Shown: positions 41,224-52,423, numbered from the stretch's first letter. The stretch: 64,000 nt of DNA from Candidatus Sumerlaeota bacterium (GCA_030156535.1 JASGMJ010000006.1:1-64000); one strand, 5' to 3'. The notes: generated by a model from the sequence alone, not told the origin. Numbers and translations: made by a program.

Positions 41224-43473
41224 ATGCCGCCACCCTTTCGACGCCACCAGCAGCCCGCCGTCCCGCCAAACGCACCCCTTCGGCGGGAAAGGGAACTCCG
41301 TGGCATCGTCGAGCGCATCGTCTACACATCCGACGATGGCACGTTTCAGGTCGTGCGCTTCAAGGTTGAAGGCGAAAAAGCGCTGCTGACGTTGGCGGGC
41401 AACCTGCCGGGCGTGGCGGCGGGCGAACCGCTCCACGCCAAGGGCGAATGGAAGCACCATCGCCAGCACGGCCCCACGTTCGAGGTGGAGTCCTATCTGC
41501 CGATCCTGCCCGACGACCCCGAGATGATCGCCGCCTACCTGGGCAGCGGGTTGGTGAAGGGGGTCGGGCCGTCGTACGCCAAGCGCGTGGTGTCGCATTT
41601 CGGCGAGGAGACGCTCGACGTGCTCGACGCCGCGCCCGAGCGCCTGGCCGAAGTCAAGGGTCTGGGCCGCAAGCGCGCCGAGGCCATCACGCAGGCCTGG
41701 CTGGAGCACCGCCAGACCCACGAGGTCATGATGGTGCTGGCGCGCTACGGGTTGTCGCCGGCATTGGCGCGGCGCCTGTTCCGCCACTATGGCGCCGACG
41801 CAGCCGGGGTGTTGAAGTCCAACCCCTATCGCGCGGGCACCGAGGTCCACGGCATCGGCTTCGCGACGGCCGACCGCATCGCGGCGGGGCTGGGCATCGA
41901 GAAGGACTCGCCCGATCGCATCGGCGCGGCGCTCGCGCATCTGCTCGTGCAGGCATCCGACGACGGCAACACGTGGGTCGCGCGCGAGACGCTGATCGAG
42001 AAGGCGGTGGAGTTGCTCGGCCTGGAGGCGCAGGCCGTGGAGGACGTTTATCGCGCGGAAGTGGCGCGGGCGCGTCAGTACCGCGAAGTGGCGCTGCCCG
42101 AGGGCCAGCAGGCTGTGTTCCTGAACGGGTTGTATCTGTCGGAGTCGGGGACGGCGCGCCTGATCGCGGGGTTGCTGGCGGAAGCGCGCGCGCTCGTCCC
42201 GGCCGGTGTGGACAAGAAGATCGACGCCTTCGAGAAGAAGTACCGCTTCACGCTCGCGCCGCAGCAGCGCGACGCGATCCGCACGGCATTGCGCGGCGGC
42301 GTCACCGTGATCACCGGCGGACCGGGCACGGGCAAGACGACCCTCGTGCGCGCGCTGCTCCACGTCGTGGAGGATGCGAAGATCCGCGTGGGCCTGTGCT
42401 CGCCAACGGGGCGCGCGGCGCAACGCCTCTCGGAAACGACGCACCACCCGGCATCCACGATTCACCGCCTGTTGAAGTACAACGCGCAGCTCCGCAAGTT
42501 CACACACGGCCCCGAAAGCCCGCTCCCCCTGGACCTGCTGATCGTCGATGAATCGTCGATGCTCGACATCCCGCTCTCCTACCATCTGATCGGCGCGATC
42601 AAGGCCGGGACCGCCGTCGTCTTTGTCGGCGACGCCGACCAGTTGCCGAGCGTCGGACCGGGCAATTTCCTGCGCGACCTCATCGCCAGCGGCCGCCCCC
42701 CCACCGTGCGCCTCAACGTGATCTTCCGCCAAGCCAGCCGCAGCCTGATCATCGTGAACTCGCACCGCGTCAACGAAGGCCGGATGCCGACGATCGACAA
42801 GCAGGACGACGGCAGCGAACCCGACTTCTTCTTCGTCGAACGCAAGACCCCCGAGGAAGCACGCGAGGCCCTCGTCGAAGTCGTTTCCAAGCGCATCCCG
42901 CGCAAGTTCGGGCTCGACCCCGTCACCGACGTCCAGGTGCTGGCGCCGATGCGGCGGGGCGATCTGGGCACCGGCGAGCTGAACCGAATGCTGCAGATGA
43001 CGCTCAACGGCGAGCGCGGCGGCATCGTCGGCGGAACGCCCTTCGCCGTCGGCGACAAGGTGATCCAGAACTCGAACAACTACGAAATCGAAGTCTTCAA
43101 CGGCGACGTGGGGAAAATCGTCTCGGTCTCGCGCGAGGCCGCCACGTTCCGCGTCCTGTTCGGCAAACGCCCCGTGGAGTACCGATGGGACGAGGCCGAC
43201 CAGTTGTCGCTCGCCTATGCCGTGACGATCCACAAGTCGCAGGGAAGCGAGTACCCGGCGGTTGTCATCCTGCTGCACACCCAGCACTTCGTCATGCTCA
43301 AGCGCAACCTGCTGTACACGGCGATCACGCGCGGCAAGAAGCTGGTGGTGCTGATCGGCAACCGGCGGGCGTTGCGCCTGGCCGTGGAGCAGGACGCGGG
43401 CGACGAGCGCTGCTCGGCGCTGCGCTACTGGCTGGCCCGCCCGCCCGACGAGGGCCGCCTGCCAGGAATGTGA
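41224..43473 (+). CDS. recD2: RecD2-like 5'-3' DNA helicase
   Basis: N-terminal RecD2 region (ELRGIVERIVYTSDDGTFQVVRF), helix-hairpin-helix LAEVKGLGRKRAEAI, ITGGPGTGKTTLVRALL, VDESSMLDIPL, VGDADQLPSVGPG, C-terminal VTIHKSQGSEYPAVVI. Confidence 0.95.
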   Translation: MPPPFRRHQQPAVPPNAPLRRERELRGIVERIVYTSDDGTFQVVRFKVEGEKALLTLAGNLPGVAAGEPLHAKGEWKHHRQHGPTFEVESYLPILPDDPEMIAAYLGSGLVKGVGPSYAKRVVSHFGEETLDVLDAAPERLAEVKGLGRKRAEAITQAWLEHRQTHEVMMVLARYGLSPALARRLFRHYGADAAGVLKSNPYRAGTEVHGIGFATADRIAAGLGIEKDSPDRIGAALAHLLVQASDDGNTWVARETLIEKAVELLGLEAQAVEDVYRAEVARARQYREVALPEGQQAVFLNGLYLSESGTARLIAGLLAEARALVPAGVDKKIDAFEKKYRFTLAPQQRDAIRTALRGGVTVITGGPGTGKTTLVRALLHVVEDAKIRVGLCSPTGRAAQRLSETTHHPASTIHRLLKYNAQLRKFTHGPESPLPLDLLIVDESSMLDIPLSYHLIGAIKAGTAVVFVGDADQLPSVGPGNFLRDLIASGRPPTVRLNVIFRQASRSLIIVNSHRVNEGRMPTIDKQDDGSEPDFFFVERKTPEEAREALVEVVSKRIPRKFGLDPVTDVQVLAPMRRGDLGTGELNRMLQMTLNGERGGIVGGTPFAVGDKVIQNSNNYEIEVFNGDVGKIVSVSREAATFRVLFGKRPVEYRWDEADQLSLAYAVTIHKSQGSEYPAVVILLHTQHFVMLKRNLLYTAITRGKKLVVLIGNRRALRLAVEQDAGDERCSALRYWLARPPDEGRLPGM

Positions 43474-43702
43474 AAAAGCGAGGTCCTTTTTTCCGGGTTC
43501 GAGGGGTGGTTCCCATCCCCGCGGAATGCAGGGGAGGGACGGAAACGAAACGGGAAAGATGCGGCGGGATACGGCAGAAACCGAAAACCGAGATATGAAG
43601 ACACCCTCCACGTCCGCTTCACCGCTTTTCCCGTTGGCCCCGCTTCCGTGCCCGGCAAACTCGGAAAGCATCAAGACGCCGACAGGGAAGGACGGCCACC
43701 CC

Positions 43703-45217
43703 ATGAACACTGCGCACAACCAGCATCCGCAAGCAGGCAGGCGCTACGCCGTCTGTCTGCTCGCCCTTCTTCTGATTCCCCTTCTGATCGGAGCGATGGA
43801 ACCCATGCTCGAACGCGGCGACCACGCCCTCACTTTCACCAGCACCTACGACGGTACGGAGCAGCCCTACCGGCTTTTCCTTCCGGGCGCAGGCGCGGCA
43901 CAGCCCGCTGAAAATCCCAGGCCCCTCGTCGTCGTCCTTCACGGACACGGCGTGGACCAAAACGCATGGTTCGACTACACACCGGTCAAGGAATACGCAG
44001 AGAAGTTCGGCTTCATCGCCGCCGCGCCATACGGACGGGGCAACTACTGGTACCGCGGCCCCGGCGAGCAGGACGTGCTCGACATCATCGAGGAAGTCTG
44101 CCGCCTGGAAAACGTTGATCGCAACCGCATCGCCCTCATCGGGCACTCGATGGGCGGATGGGGAACGGCGTGGATCGGCCTGCGCCATTCCGATCTCTTC
44201 TGCACGATTGCCCCCATGTCGGGATGGGCCCCGGCCGACCTGCTGCCCAATGCCCTCCACCTCGATCCGTTTTTGATCCACGACGGCACCGATCCAATCG
44301 TGCCCGTCCTCAACACGCGCACAACCGCCCAGCACCTCGCTGGACTTGGCGTCTCCCACCGCTACCGCGAGGAACACGGCTACGGACACGCCAGTTCGAT
44401 GATCGGCGACAATCTTGAGAACGTCTTCCGCTGGATCGAGCTGCACCCGCGCGCCGAACATCCGCGCCGCCTGACTCTGGCCGCCCGCACCCCGCGCGCA
44501 GGCAGCGCATGGTGGCTGCGCCTGCACGAAACCGAAGTCTTCCCCGCCACGGCATTGATCGAGGCCGCCATCAACGACGCCGGCACGATCACGATCACCA
44601 CTTCAAACGTCGCGCGCTTTCTCGTGCATCTCGATGCACTGCCGCCCATCGAGAGTGACGGGCGCTCCTTCATCGTCGACGGCAATGCACTGGCCACCGA
44701 TCGCGTCGAGGGCTGGGTGCTGTTCACGAAATCAGAGACCTGGTCTCTTGATCACGTTGGCGGCACGCCACCCGCCTACGAGAGTCCGGCGATCGAACTC
44801 CCGTGGGCGCTCCCCGAAGCCTCGGACATACAGGCGTGGGGCACTGCCTGGGTCCGGGTGCTGATGGACGAATGCGGCGGTGAAGTGGGTTTCTTCGGCT
44901 ATAGTCCGTTCCGCGATCCTGGCACGCCCTGGACGCTGGACAGGCTGATCGACGCCTACGTCTACCCCGAGGAACAGCTCGCCCGCGCAAGGGTCAGCGG
45001 CGCGCGCCTGACGGAAGTCATCACGTCCAACACGGTTTACTTCCTCGTCGGCGCGCAGGTCGACACATTGGACGAAACCCGCATCTACGATGTACTCGCG
45101 CCGCACAATCTCGCGCTGCGCCTGACCGATGACGTCGAGCAACTCATTCCCGGCCGCGTGGACGAGATTCTCGTGAAGGCAGCGAAGAAGAGAGCGGAGC
45201 AGAAGTCAGACGAATAG
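43703..45217 (+). CDS. secreted alpha/beta-hydrolase (esterase family) protein
   Basis: N-terminal hydrophobic segment; RPLVVVLHGHGVDQNAWF and nucleophile elbow IALIGHSMGGWGT. Confidence 0.85.
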   Translation: MNTAHNQHPQAGRRYAVCLLALLLIPLLIGAMEPMLERGDHALTFTSTYDGTEQPYRLFLPGAGAAQPAENPRPLVVVLHGHGVDQNAWFDYTPVKEYAEKFGFIAAAPYGRGNYWYRGPGEQDVLDIIEEVCRLENVDRNRIALIGHSMGGWGTAWIGLRHSDLFCTIAPMSGWAPADLLPNALHLDPFLIHDGTDPIVPVLNTRTTAQHLAGLGVSHRYREEHGYGHASSMIGDNLENVFRWIELHPRAEHPRRLTLAARTPRAGSAWWLRLHETEVFPATALIEAAINDAGTITITTSNVARFLVHLDALPPIESDGRSFIVDGNALATDRVEGWVLFTKSETWSLDHVGGTPPAYESPAIELPWALPEASDIQAWGTAWVRVLMDECGGEVGFFGYSPFRDPGTPWTLDRLIDAYVYPEEQLARARVSGARLTEVITSNTVYFLVGAQVDTLDETRIYDVLAPHNLALRLTDDVEQLIPGRVDEILVKAAKKRAEQKSDE

Positions 45218-45315
45218 GCGCGAAGCAAGCTGCCAGCCGATCCCCGCAAAATGAGGGACGGAGTACCCAACGCGCGATCGAGCGGCTGAATCGCACGCAT
45301 CGCCGCCGGGCACGT

Positions 45316-46752
45316 TCACAGCACGGGAGCAAACAGGCGGCAGAAGTTTTCGTGCAGGCGCCGGTACCATTTGCGTTGGACGAATTCCTCGCCGAGTTCA
45401 CGCGACTGGGTGAATGCACTGCGAAACAGGGCTTCGACTTCGCCGATCTCGTGCTGTGAATACAGCACCATGTTGAGTTCAAAGTTCAGCGCCAGGCTGC
45501 GCACATCGAGATTCGCCGATCCAACGGTGGCGAAGTCGTCGTCGGCCAGCACCATCTTGGCGTGCATCATCCCGCGCTGGTAGCGGTAGACGCGCACGCC
45601 TGCCTCGATGAGCGGAGCGGCGAAGTAATTGGCCGCCAGCCACGGAATCCATTGGTCGGGATGATCGCCCTGCATCAGGATGCGAACGTCCACGCCCGCA
45701 TAGGCGGCATTCAGAAGCGCGGCGTTCATGGCCTCGTCGGGAACGAGATACGGCGAGGCAATCCACAGGCGGCGGCGCGCTGACGTGATGACCTCGAACA
45801 TCATGCTGTGCATGCGGTTGATGGGCTGATCGGGGCCGGAGGAGACCGTCTGGACGGCGCCGCGCTGTGCGGGGTCGGCTGAGATGGCACCGCATGGCTC
45901 GCGCAGCCAGGCGGGTTCCGCGTCGAATGGCGAGCGACTTGTCTCGCTGGCGAAGACCCAGTCGGCCGCGAATTCATCGAGCAGCTGGGGAACGGCGGGA
46001 CCGGCCACGCGAAGCTGGGCGTCGAACCATGGTCCGATTTGCGGATCCTCGCCGGCGTACTCGCGTCCCACGTTCACCCCGCCCGTGTAGGCCACCTGAC
46101 GATCGATGATCACCAGCTTGCGGTGATTGCGGAAGTTGATCTGGAAACGCCGCCTCAATGGGAGAAACGGCAGGAAGGGATGGCAATGAACGCCGGACTT
46201 GCGCAGGCGGCGCAGAAAGGAATCGGGGAGCTTCTTGGAACCGATGGCGTCGTAGAGGAAATACACGTCCACGCCGCGCCGGGCCTGCGCACACAGGATG
46301 CGGGCAAAACGGCGGCCATACTTGTCGTCGCGGAAGATGTAGAACTGAAAGCAGATTTCGTGGCGGGCGGCGCGCAGGTCATCCTCCAGACGGCGGAAGA
46401 AGACCCCGGCGTCGGTGAAGAAATCGACGCGGTTGCCCGTCGTCGTGGGGGTCTCGTGCAGGCGGCGCAGAATCCGCTGGAGACGAGGCGAGCCGATTTC
46501 CTGCCGGGCGTACGGCGACATCACGCGGTGCAGGGGCGGGCCATGAATCACGCGGCGGATCGAACGGCGCAGCGACGGATCGCCAATCGACCAGAATGCC
46601 ATCGTGCCGACAACCGGCGTCAGGAAGACGAACAGCAGCCAGGCAATGGCGACGCTGGCATTGCGTTTGATGCGCAGAATTCTCGGCACCGTGGCGAGCA
46701 GAAGGACCACGTGGAGGATGACGCCGAGGGAGATGTTTTGAAGGGTCTGCAT
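45316..46752 (-). CDS. cardiolipin synthase / phospholipase D family
   Basis: N-terminal TM helices; two HKD motifs, HRKLVIIDRQVAYTGGVNVG and HAKMVLADDDFATVGSANLD. Confidence 0.94.
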   Translation of the reverse strand: MQTLQNISLGVILHVVLLLATVPRILRIKRNASVAIAWLLFVFLTPVVGTMAFWSIGDPSLRRSIRRVIHGPPLHRVMSPYARQEIGSPRLQRILRRLHETPTTTGNRVDFFTDAGVFFRRLEDDLRAARHEICFQFYIFRDDKYGRRFARILCAQARRGVDVYFLYDAIGSKKLPDSFLRRLRKSGVHCHPFLPFLPLRRRFQINFRNHRKLVIIDRQVAYTGGVNVGREYAGEDPQIGPWFDAQLRVAGPAVPQLLDEFAADWVFASETSRSPFDAEPAWLREPCGAISADPAQRGAVQTVSSGPDQPINRMHSMMFEVITSARRRLWIASPYLVPDEAMNAALLNAAYAGVDVRILMQGDHPDQWIPWLAANYFAAPLIEAGVRVYRYQRGMMHAKMVLADDDFATVGSANLDVRSLALNFELNMVLYSQHEIGEVEALFRSAFTQSRELGEEFVQRKWYRRLHENFCRLFAPVL

Positions 46753-46998
46753 GGGCGTGTTCACCGTCTCTCCCAGCATTGGGAGACGGGTGGAGAATGC
46801 CAAGGGGAGAAGGGCGAAAGGCGCCTGGAAAATCCCTGGGAATGATTTCAGAAAGTTCTTGATGCGGTGCGCGTCGCGCCCCTAGCAGGTCAGGGGACAG
46901 GCGATTCCGGGCAAGGCTCCGGCGGGGGCCGTGAAGTCCGCGGCACCCGAAACCCGTTCCCGATCCGCTCTGCAAGTTCCCGTGGAGGTTCTCCGACG

Positions 46999-47676
46999 AT
47001 GATCCGCTCCCGCATCCTGACCGTAAGTGCCATCGCCGCCACGCTGTTCGCAGCAGGCTGCAACAAGAAACCGAAAGTTGAAGGTGAGGTTCGCGTTCCC
47101 GGCGGAAACTTTGCCGTCTCCGACGCCGTGGACACCACCAATGAGAAATTGGGCGGCCCCGCCGCCGGCTGGTCTCCCACCGATGGGCCACCTCCCCTCG
47201 ATGGCAATGGCGGCGTGGCTTCCACACCTGCCGCTTCTCCCTTCACGGCCGACAGCGGTACCGGTGGCATTGTGCAGGACGCCGATCTGAGCGGCGTCGA
47301 AGCAGCCAGCCAGATCGCCGATCTCGACATGGTGCACTTTGATTACGACCAGGCCGGCATTCGCCCCGAGTGGGAAACCGTTCTGACCAATCACGCCGAG
47401 TGGATGAAGGCGCACCCCTCCCTGCACGTGCAGATCGAAGGGCACTGCGACGAACGCGGCACCGAGGAATACAACGTCACGCTCGGCCAGCGCCGCGCCG
47501 ACTCCGTCCGCGAGTTCCTTGTCAACAAGGGCGTCGAAGGCTACCGGCTTTCCACGATCAGCTACGGCAAGCTGCGTCCGCTGACGTTTGATCAGTCTGA
47601 AGAAGCGCACTCGCTCAACCGCCGCGCCATGTTCCTGGTCTACACACCGGGCACGGAAACCGCCTCGGCATATTGA
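46999..47676 (+). CDS. OmpA-domain, Pal-like lipoprotein
   Basis: Lipobox LFAAGC; MVHFDYDQAGIRPEW...HLQ-type core IEGHCDERGTEEYNVTLGQRRADSVREFLVNKGV. Confidence 0.92.
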   Translation: MIRSRILTVSAIAATLFAAGCNKKPKVEGEVRVPGGNFAVSDAVDTTNEKLGGPAAGWSPTDGPPPLDGNGGVASTPAASPFTADSGTGGIVQDADLSGVEAASQIADLDMVHFDYDQAGIRPEWETVLTNHAEWMKAHPSLHVQIEGHCDERGTEEYNVTLGQRRADSVREFLVNKGVEGYRLSTISYGKLRPLTFDQSEEAHSLNRRAMFLVYTPGTETASAY

Positions 47677-47699
47677 AGCGACACCCGGAAAGCAGGATC

Positions 47700-48338
47700 A
47701 TGAGTCTCTCAATGAACCGGACACTTCACGCCCTCCTCGCGGGGGGCGTTCTCGTTTTCTCTGCAGGATGCAAGAAGCCCATCCGTATCTTCTGGCCATC
47801 TGGACCACCGCGCTCGGCCGAACAGCAGACGGATGAAGCCGTGCAGGCCGCCACCACGGAAATCCGCGTTCCCACCACCACCCCGGAGATAGAGCCGGAG
47901 CCACGGTGGGAGCCCTTCGTGCCCGTGAAGGACGAAGGAACCCAGAGCTTCATCGAGGTCGGCTCGGGCAAGGAAACCTCACCGGCGGGTCTGCCGAGCG
48001 CCGAGCTGCCCAACGTGGAGTTCGCGTTCGACTCCGCCGAACTCCCCCCCGCTGCCAAGGCGGAACTCGACAAGGCCGCCACCTTCCTGGCGGCGAACCC
48101 CGCCGTGAAGGTGGTATTGCGCGGGCATACGGATTCCCAGGGAACAGATGAGTACAACCTTGCCCTGGGAAGCCGCCGCGCGCAATCGGTGCGCAACTAC
48201 CTGATCGGCAAGGGAATCCGCCCCGACCGGCTGGAGACTGTCAGCTTCGGCGAATTGATTCCACCACCGGGAGTGAGCGGGCCGGAGGCCATGGCACGCA
48301 GCCGGCGCGTGGAGTTCTTCCTGTATACGGAAGAATAG
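47700..48338 (+). CDS. second OmpA-domain lipoprotein
   Basis: Lipobox LVFSAGC; VEFAFDSAELPPAAKAEL...VVLRGHTDSQGTDEYNLALGSRRAQSVRNYLIGKGI. Confidence 0.92.
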   Translation: MSLSMNRTLHALLAGGVLVFSAGCKKPIRIFWPSGPPRSAEQQTDEAVQAATTEIRVPTTTPEIEPEPRWEPFVPVKDEGTQSFIEVGSGKETSPAGLPSAELPNVEFAFDSAELPPAAKAELDKAATFLAANPAVKVVLRGHTDSQGTDEYNLALGSRRAQSVRNYLIGKGIRPDRLETVSFGELIPPPGVSGPEAMARSRRVEFFLYTEE

Positions 48339-48449
48339 GCGGGAAGGAGGGCATTTCCCTCTTGCCTCCCGCGGGCTGGTTGTTTGTAGATACCCGCCCT
48401 TGCCGAGGCAGGTCGCAGGACGAGACCACGCCACGGCCCCGGAGTCCCC

Positions 48450-48525
48450 GGGCAGGTAGCTCAGTCGGTAGAGCAGCGGCCTGAAAAGCCGCGTGTCGGC
48501 GGTTCGATTCCGCCCCTGCCCACCA
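48450..48525 (+). tRNA. tRNA-Phe (anticodon GAA), CCA encoded
   Basis: GGGCAGG...CCTGCCC acceptor; anticodon arm GCGGC-CTGAAAA-GCCGC; TTCGATTC T-loop. Confidence 0.96.
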
Positions 48526-48555
48526 TCAAATTTCCCGTTGAAAACACGGAAATCG

Positions 48556-48586
48556 AATGGCCCGCCCCGCAACAGGGCGGGCCATT
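48556..48586 (+). terminator. hairpin downstream of tRNA-Phe
   Basis: ATGGCCCGCCC-cgcaaca-GGGCGGGCCATTT. Confidence 0.6.
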
Positions 48587-48692
48587 TGCATCATCCCCAA
48601 AAGGCTTGACACATCCCGGGGGTCCGTCTTGCCTTGGGGGGCACTAGATGTTTTGGACCCAAAATACGAAGTGAACTATGGAGGAAAGCCGC

Positions 48693-49229
48693 GTGAAGCT
48701 CACCGCCCGTCTCCTTTTCTGCCTCTCTCTGATCGGGATGTTCGTCCTCGCTGGCTGCGGGGATGAGCAGGTTCTGGAGCAGGTCCAGAAAGACCGCGAG
48801 AACATGACCGCGATGGTCGACCAGGCCGCCGGGGATCTCAACTCCTCGCTCGAGAAGCTGAAGTCGGAGAACAACAACCTTCGCATCGCCATCGAGGTTC
48901 AGAGCCGCCAGATCGAGGACCTCTCGTTCCAGATCCGCAAGCTGCAGGAAGCCGCTGGCGTCGCCAAGCAGCAGATCGAACGCGAGAAGGCGGAAGCCGA
49001 AGCCGGCAAGGGCTTCAAGTTCTGGCAGTACCTGGTCATCATCATCGTCGTTATCATCGTGATCGTGATCCTGTGGCGCCTGCTGCGCCCGCGCCCCTTC
49101 GAGGAAGACGAGGACGAGGATTTCTCCTCCTTTGACGACGACTTCGGCTTCGACGACGAAGACGAGCTTCTCGACGACGAAGACGACAAGGCCGCCGACG
49201 ACGAAGACGACGGCGAAAAGAAGAGCTAA
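48693..49229 (+). CDS. lipoprotein with coiled coil, transmembrane helix and acidic C-terminal tail
   Basis: GTG start after GGAGGAA; lipobox MFVLAGC; SSLEKLKSENNNLRIAIEVQSRQIEDLSFQIRKLQ coiled coil; FWQYLVIIIVVIIVIVILWRLL TM; Asp/Glu-rich tail. Alternative ATG at 48678. Confidence 0.82.
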   Translation: MKLTARLLFCLSLIGMFVLAGCGDEQVLEQVQKDRENMTAMVDQAAGDLNSSLEKLKSENNNLRIAIEVQSRQIEDLSFQIRKLQEAAGVAKQQIEREKAEAEAGKGFKFWQYLVIIIVVIIVIVILWRLLRPRPFEEDEDEDFSSFDDDFGFDDEDELLDDEDDKAADDEDDGEKKS

Positions 49230-49285
49230 TCGGCGTGCGGCACGCGACCTTCGGTTGCGCCGGACACCCTAAAAGGTAAACCCAT

Positions 49286-49320
49286 CGCCCCGGAGCCCTG
49301 TTCTCCGGGGCGATTTTCTT
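49286..49320 (+). terminator. intrinsic terminator upstream of purA
   Basis: CGCCCCGGAGccctgttCTCCGGGGCGATTTTCTT. Confidence 0.8.
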
Positions 49321-49357
49321 GCCGGCGGGCCAACGCGCCCTGCGGAAAGCGAGCTAG

Positions 49358-50638
<1,281 letters not shown>

Positions 50639-50651
50639 GGAACGCCACGCA

Positions 50652-51470
50652 ATGACAACCGCCGCCCAGGCCGGAATGCCCATGACGCTGCGCGATTTCC
50701 TTCGCGCGGGCCCCGTGATGTGGCTGCTTGTGCGGCGGGAATTCCGCGCACGCTATGCGGGCTCGACGCTCGGCGTCGTCTGGAACGCCATCCATCCCCT
50801 CGTCATGATTGGCATCTACGTGCTCGTGTTCTCGAGCATCATGAAGGACCGTGCGGGCGATGCGACGCGGCTGGACTATGCGATCCACCTGACGGCGGGG
50901 ATGATCCCGTGGTTTTTCTTCTCGGAGGTCGTCTCGCGCTGCACGAGCGTGCTGGTGGACAACGCGAACTTCCTGAAGAAACTGGCGATGCCGGCGGAAG
51001 TCCTCCACGTCAGCGTGCTCATCAATTCATTCATCATCCACGCCTTCAGCCTGTGCGGCCTCGTCGTGTTCCTGCTGCTGGCGGGAGCGCCCGTTTCGCC
51101 GAGTGTGGTCTTCGCGATTCCGATCATGATCGCGCTGGGCGGCGTGGCGCTGGGGCTCGGCCTGCTGCTCAGCGTCCTGCATCTCGTTTTGCGCGACATC
51201 GGGCAGTTCGTCTCCATCGGCCTGCAGTTCCTGTTCTGGCTGACGCCGATCGTGTACTACCTGACGATCCTGCCACCCAAGGTGGCGTGGCTGATTCGCT
51301 TCAACCCGATCCTGGGCTATGTGGCGGCGATCCAGCGGCTGTTCGGCTCCGAGCAGTCCGGCTTCACGAAGGAACACTACCACGTGATGTGGTTTCTGCC
51401 GTTCGTGCTGGTGCTGATGGGGCTGGCGTTTCTGCGGCGCCACCGTGCCGAGATCCTGGACCAGTTGTAG
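50652..51470 (+). CDS. ABC-2 type (polysaccharide export, Wzm-like) permease
   Basis: REFRARYAGSTLGVVWNAIHPLVMIGIYVLVFSSIM, GMIPWFFFSEVVSRCTSVLVDNANFLKK; six hydrophobic segments. Confidence 0.9.
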   Translation: MTTAAQAGMPMTLRDFLRAGPVMWLLVRREFRARYAGSTLGVVWNAIHPLVMIGIYVLVFSSIMKDRAGDATRLDYAIHLTAGMIPWFFFSEVVSRCTSVLVDNANFLKKLAMPAEVLHVSVLINSFIIHAFSLCGLVVFLLLAGAPVSPSVVFAIPIMIALGGVALGLGLLLSVLHLVLRDIGQFVSIGLQFLFWLTPIVYYLTILPPKVAWLIRFNPILGYVAAIQRLFGSEQSGFTKEHYHVMWFLPFVLVLMGLAFLRRHRAEILDQL

Positions 51471-51476
51471 GCTTCC

Positions 51477-52232
51477 ATGTTGAAGAAGATTCGCGAACTG
51501 ATCGGCCAGGCGCCGGGCCGCATTGCCCGGGACGCGGGAGAATACTGGTCCGCGAGCCGTGACGACGCGGGAAAGCGCAGTCTGTCGCATTGGCGCGGCG
51601 AAGGCGCGTGGACGGACGAGCAGCGCTGGCTGGGAATTGGGCGCGCCAATCGCGCGAGCTTCGAGTGCCTGCGCCATTTCGCAGGCGAGGAGGGGCCGTT
51701 CGCCACCATGGCGGAGTGGGGCCCCGGAGGCGGCTCGAACGCGCTGGCCTTCCTGCCCGAATTCTCGACCTGCCACGGGATCGACATCTCGGCGGCGAAC
51801 CTTGAGGAGTGCGCCCGCCAGCTCGCCCGGGAGGGACGCCAGGGGTTTCAGGCACATCTGTTCCCCGCAGAAACGCCGGAAGTCATCCGCGACCGGATCG
51901 CCGAGCCTCTCGACTTCTTCCTCAGCACCGCAGTCTTCCAGCATTTCCCGGGAAAGGAGTACGGTGCCACTGTAACCCGCCTGGCGTTCGACCTGCTGCG
52001 GCCGGGCGGGTTGGCGCTGATCCAGACGCGATTCGACGATGGAAACGAGCGCTTTCGCCCGAGGCGGGCGAACTATCGCGAGAACGCCGTGACATTCACC
52101 TCCTACGCTCTGGAAGAGTTCTGGGACGTTGCCGAGCAGGCAGGCTTTGAGCCGCTGTACGTGACACTGGTGCGAAAGACGAACTATGCCTCCTATGCGC
52201 TGCGGCGTCCCCGCTGCCAGGATATGCTTTGA
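51477..52232 (+). CDS. class I SAM-dependent methyltransferase
   Basis: MAEWGPGGGSNALAFLPEFSTCHGIDIS (motif I), FDLLRPGGLALIQTRFD. Confidence 0.85.
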   Translation: MLKKIRELIGQAPGRIARDAGEYWSASRDDAGKRSLSHWRGEGAWTDEQRWLGIGRANRASFECLRHFAGEEGPFATMAEWGPGGGSNALAFLPEFSTCHGIDISAANLEECARQLAREGRQGFQAHLFPAETPEVIRDRIAEPLDFFLSTAVFQHFPGKEYGATVTRLAFDLLRPGGLALIQTRFDDGNERFRPRRANYRENAVTFTSYALEEFWDVAEQAGFEPLYVTLVRKTNYASYALRRPRCQDML

Positions 52233-52271
52233 GAACACGCAGAGAATCTCGCGGCGGGAGCGCCTTCGCTC

Positions 52272-52299
52272 TTGACTTGGGCCCGGCCGTTCGTACTCT
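52272..52299 (+). promoter_or_regulatory. candidate sigma70-type promoter for tRNA-Glu
   Basis: TTGACT - 16 bp - TACTCT, about 38 bp upstream of the mature tRNA 5' end. Confidence 0.35.
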
Positions 52300-52337
52300 C
52301 GGGCTCCCTTGCGGGGCGTGTGCGACCGCAACTGAGT

Positions 52338-52415
52338 GACCCCTTCGTCTAGGCTGGTCTAGGACGGCGCCCTTTCACGGCGTAAACACGGGTTCAAATC
52401 CCGTAGGGGTCACCA
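52338..52415 (+). tRNA. tRNA-Glu (anticodon UUC), CCA encoded
   Basis: Acceptor GACCCCT/AGGGGTC; anticodon arm CGCC-CTTTCAC-GGCG; GGTTCAAATCC T-arm. Confidence 0.94.
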
Positions 52416-52423
52416 CCAAATTT

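Noticed and set aside
40921-43719. 932-aa minus-strand ORF antisense to recD2
   Set aside because: Spans across recD2 and into unrelated flanks; composition typical of spurious GC-rich ORFs.
48605-48651. TTGACA string as a promoter for the acidic-tail lipoprotein gene
   Set aside because: No convincing -10 hexamer at 16-18 bp spacing.
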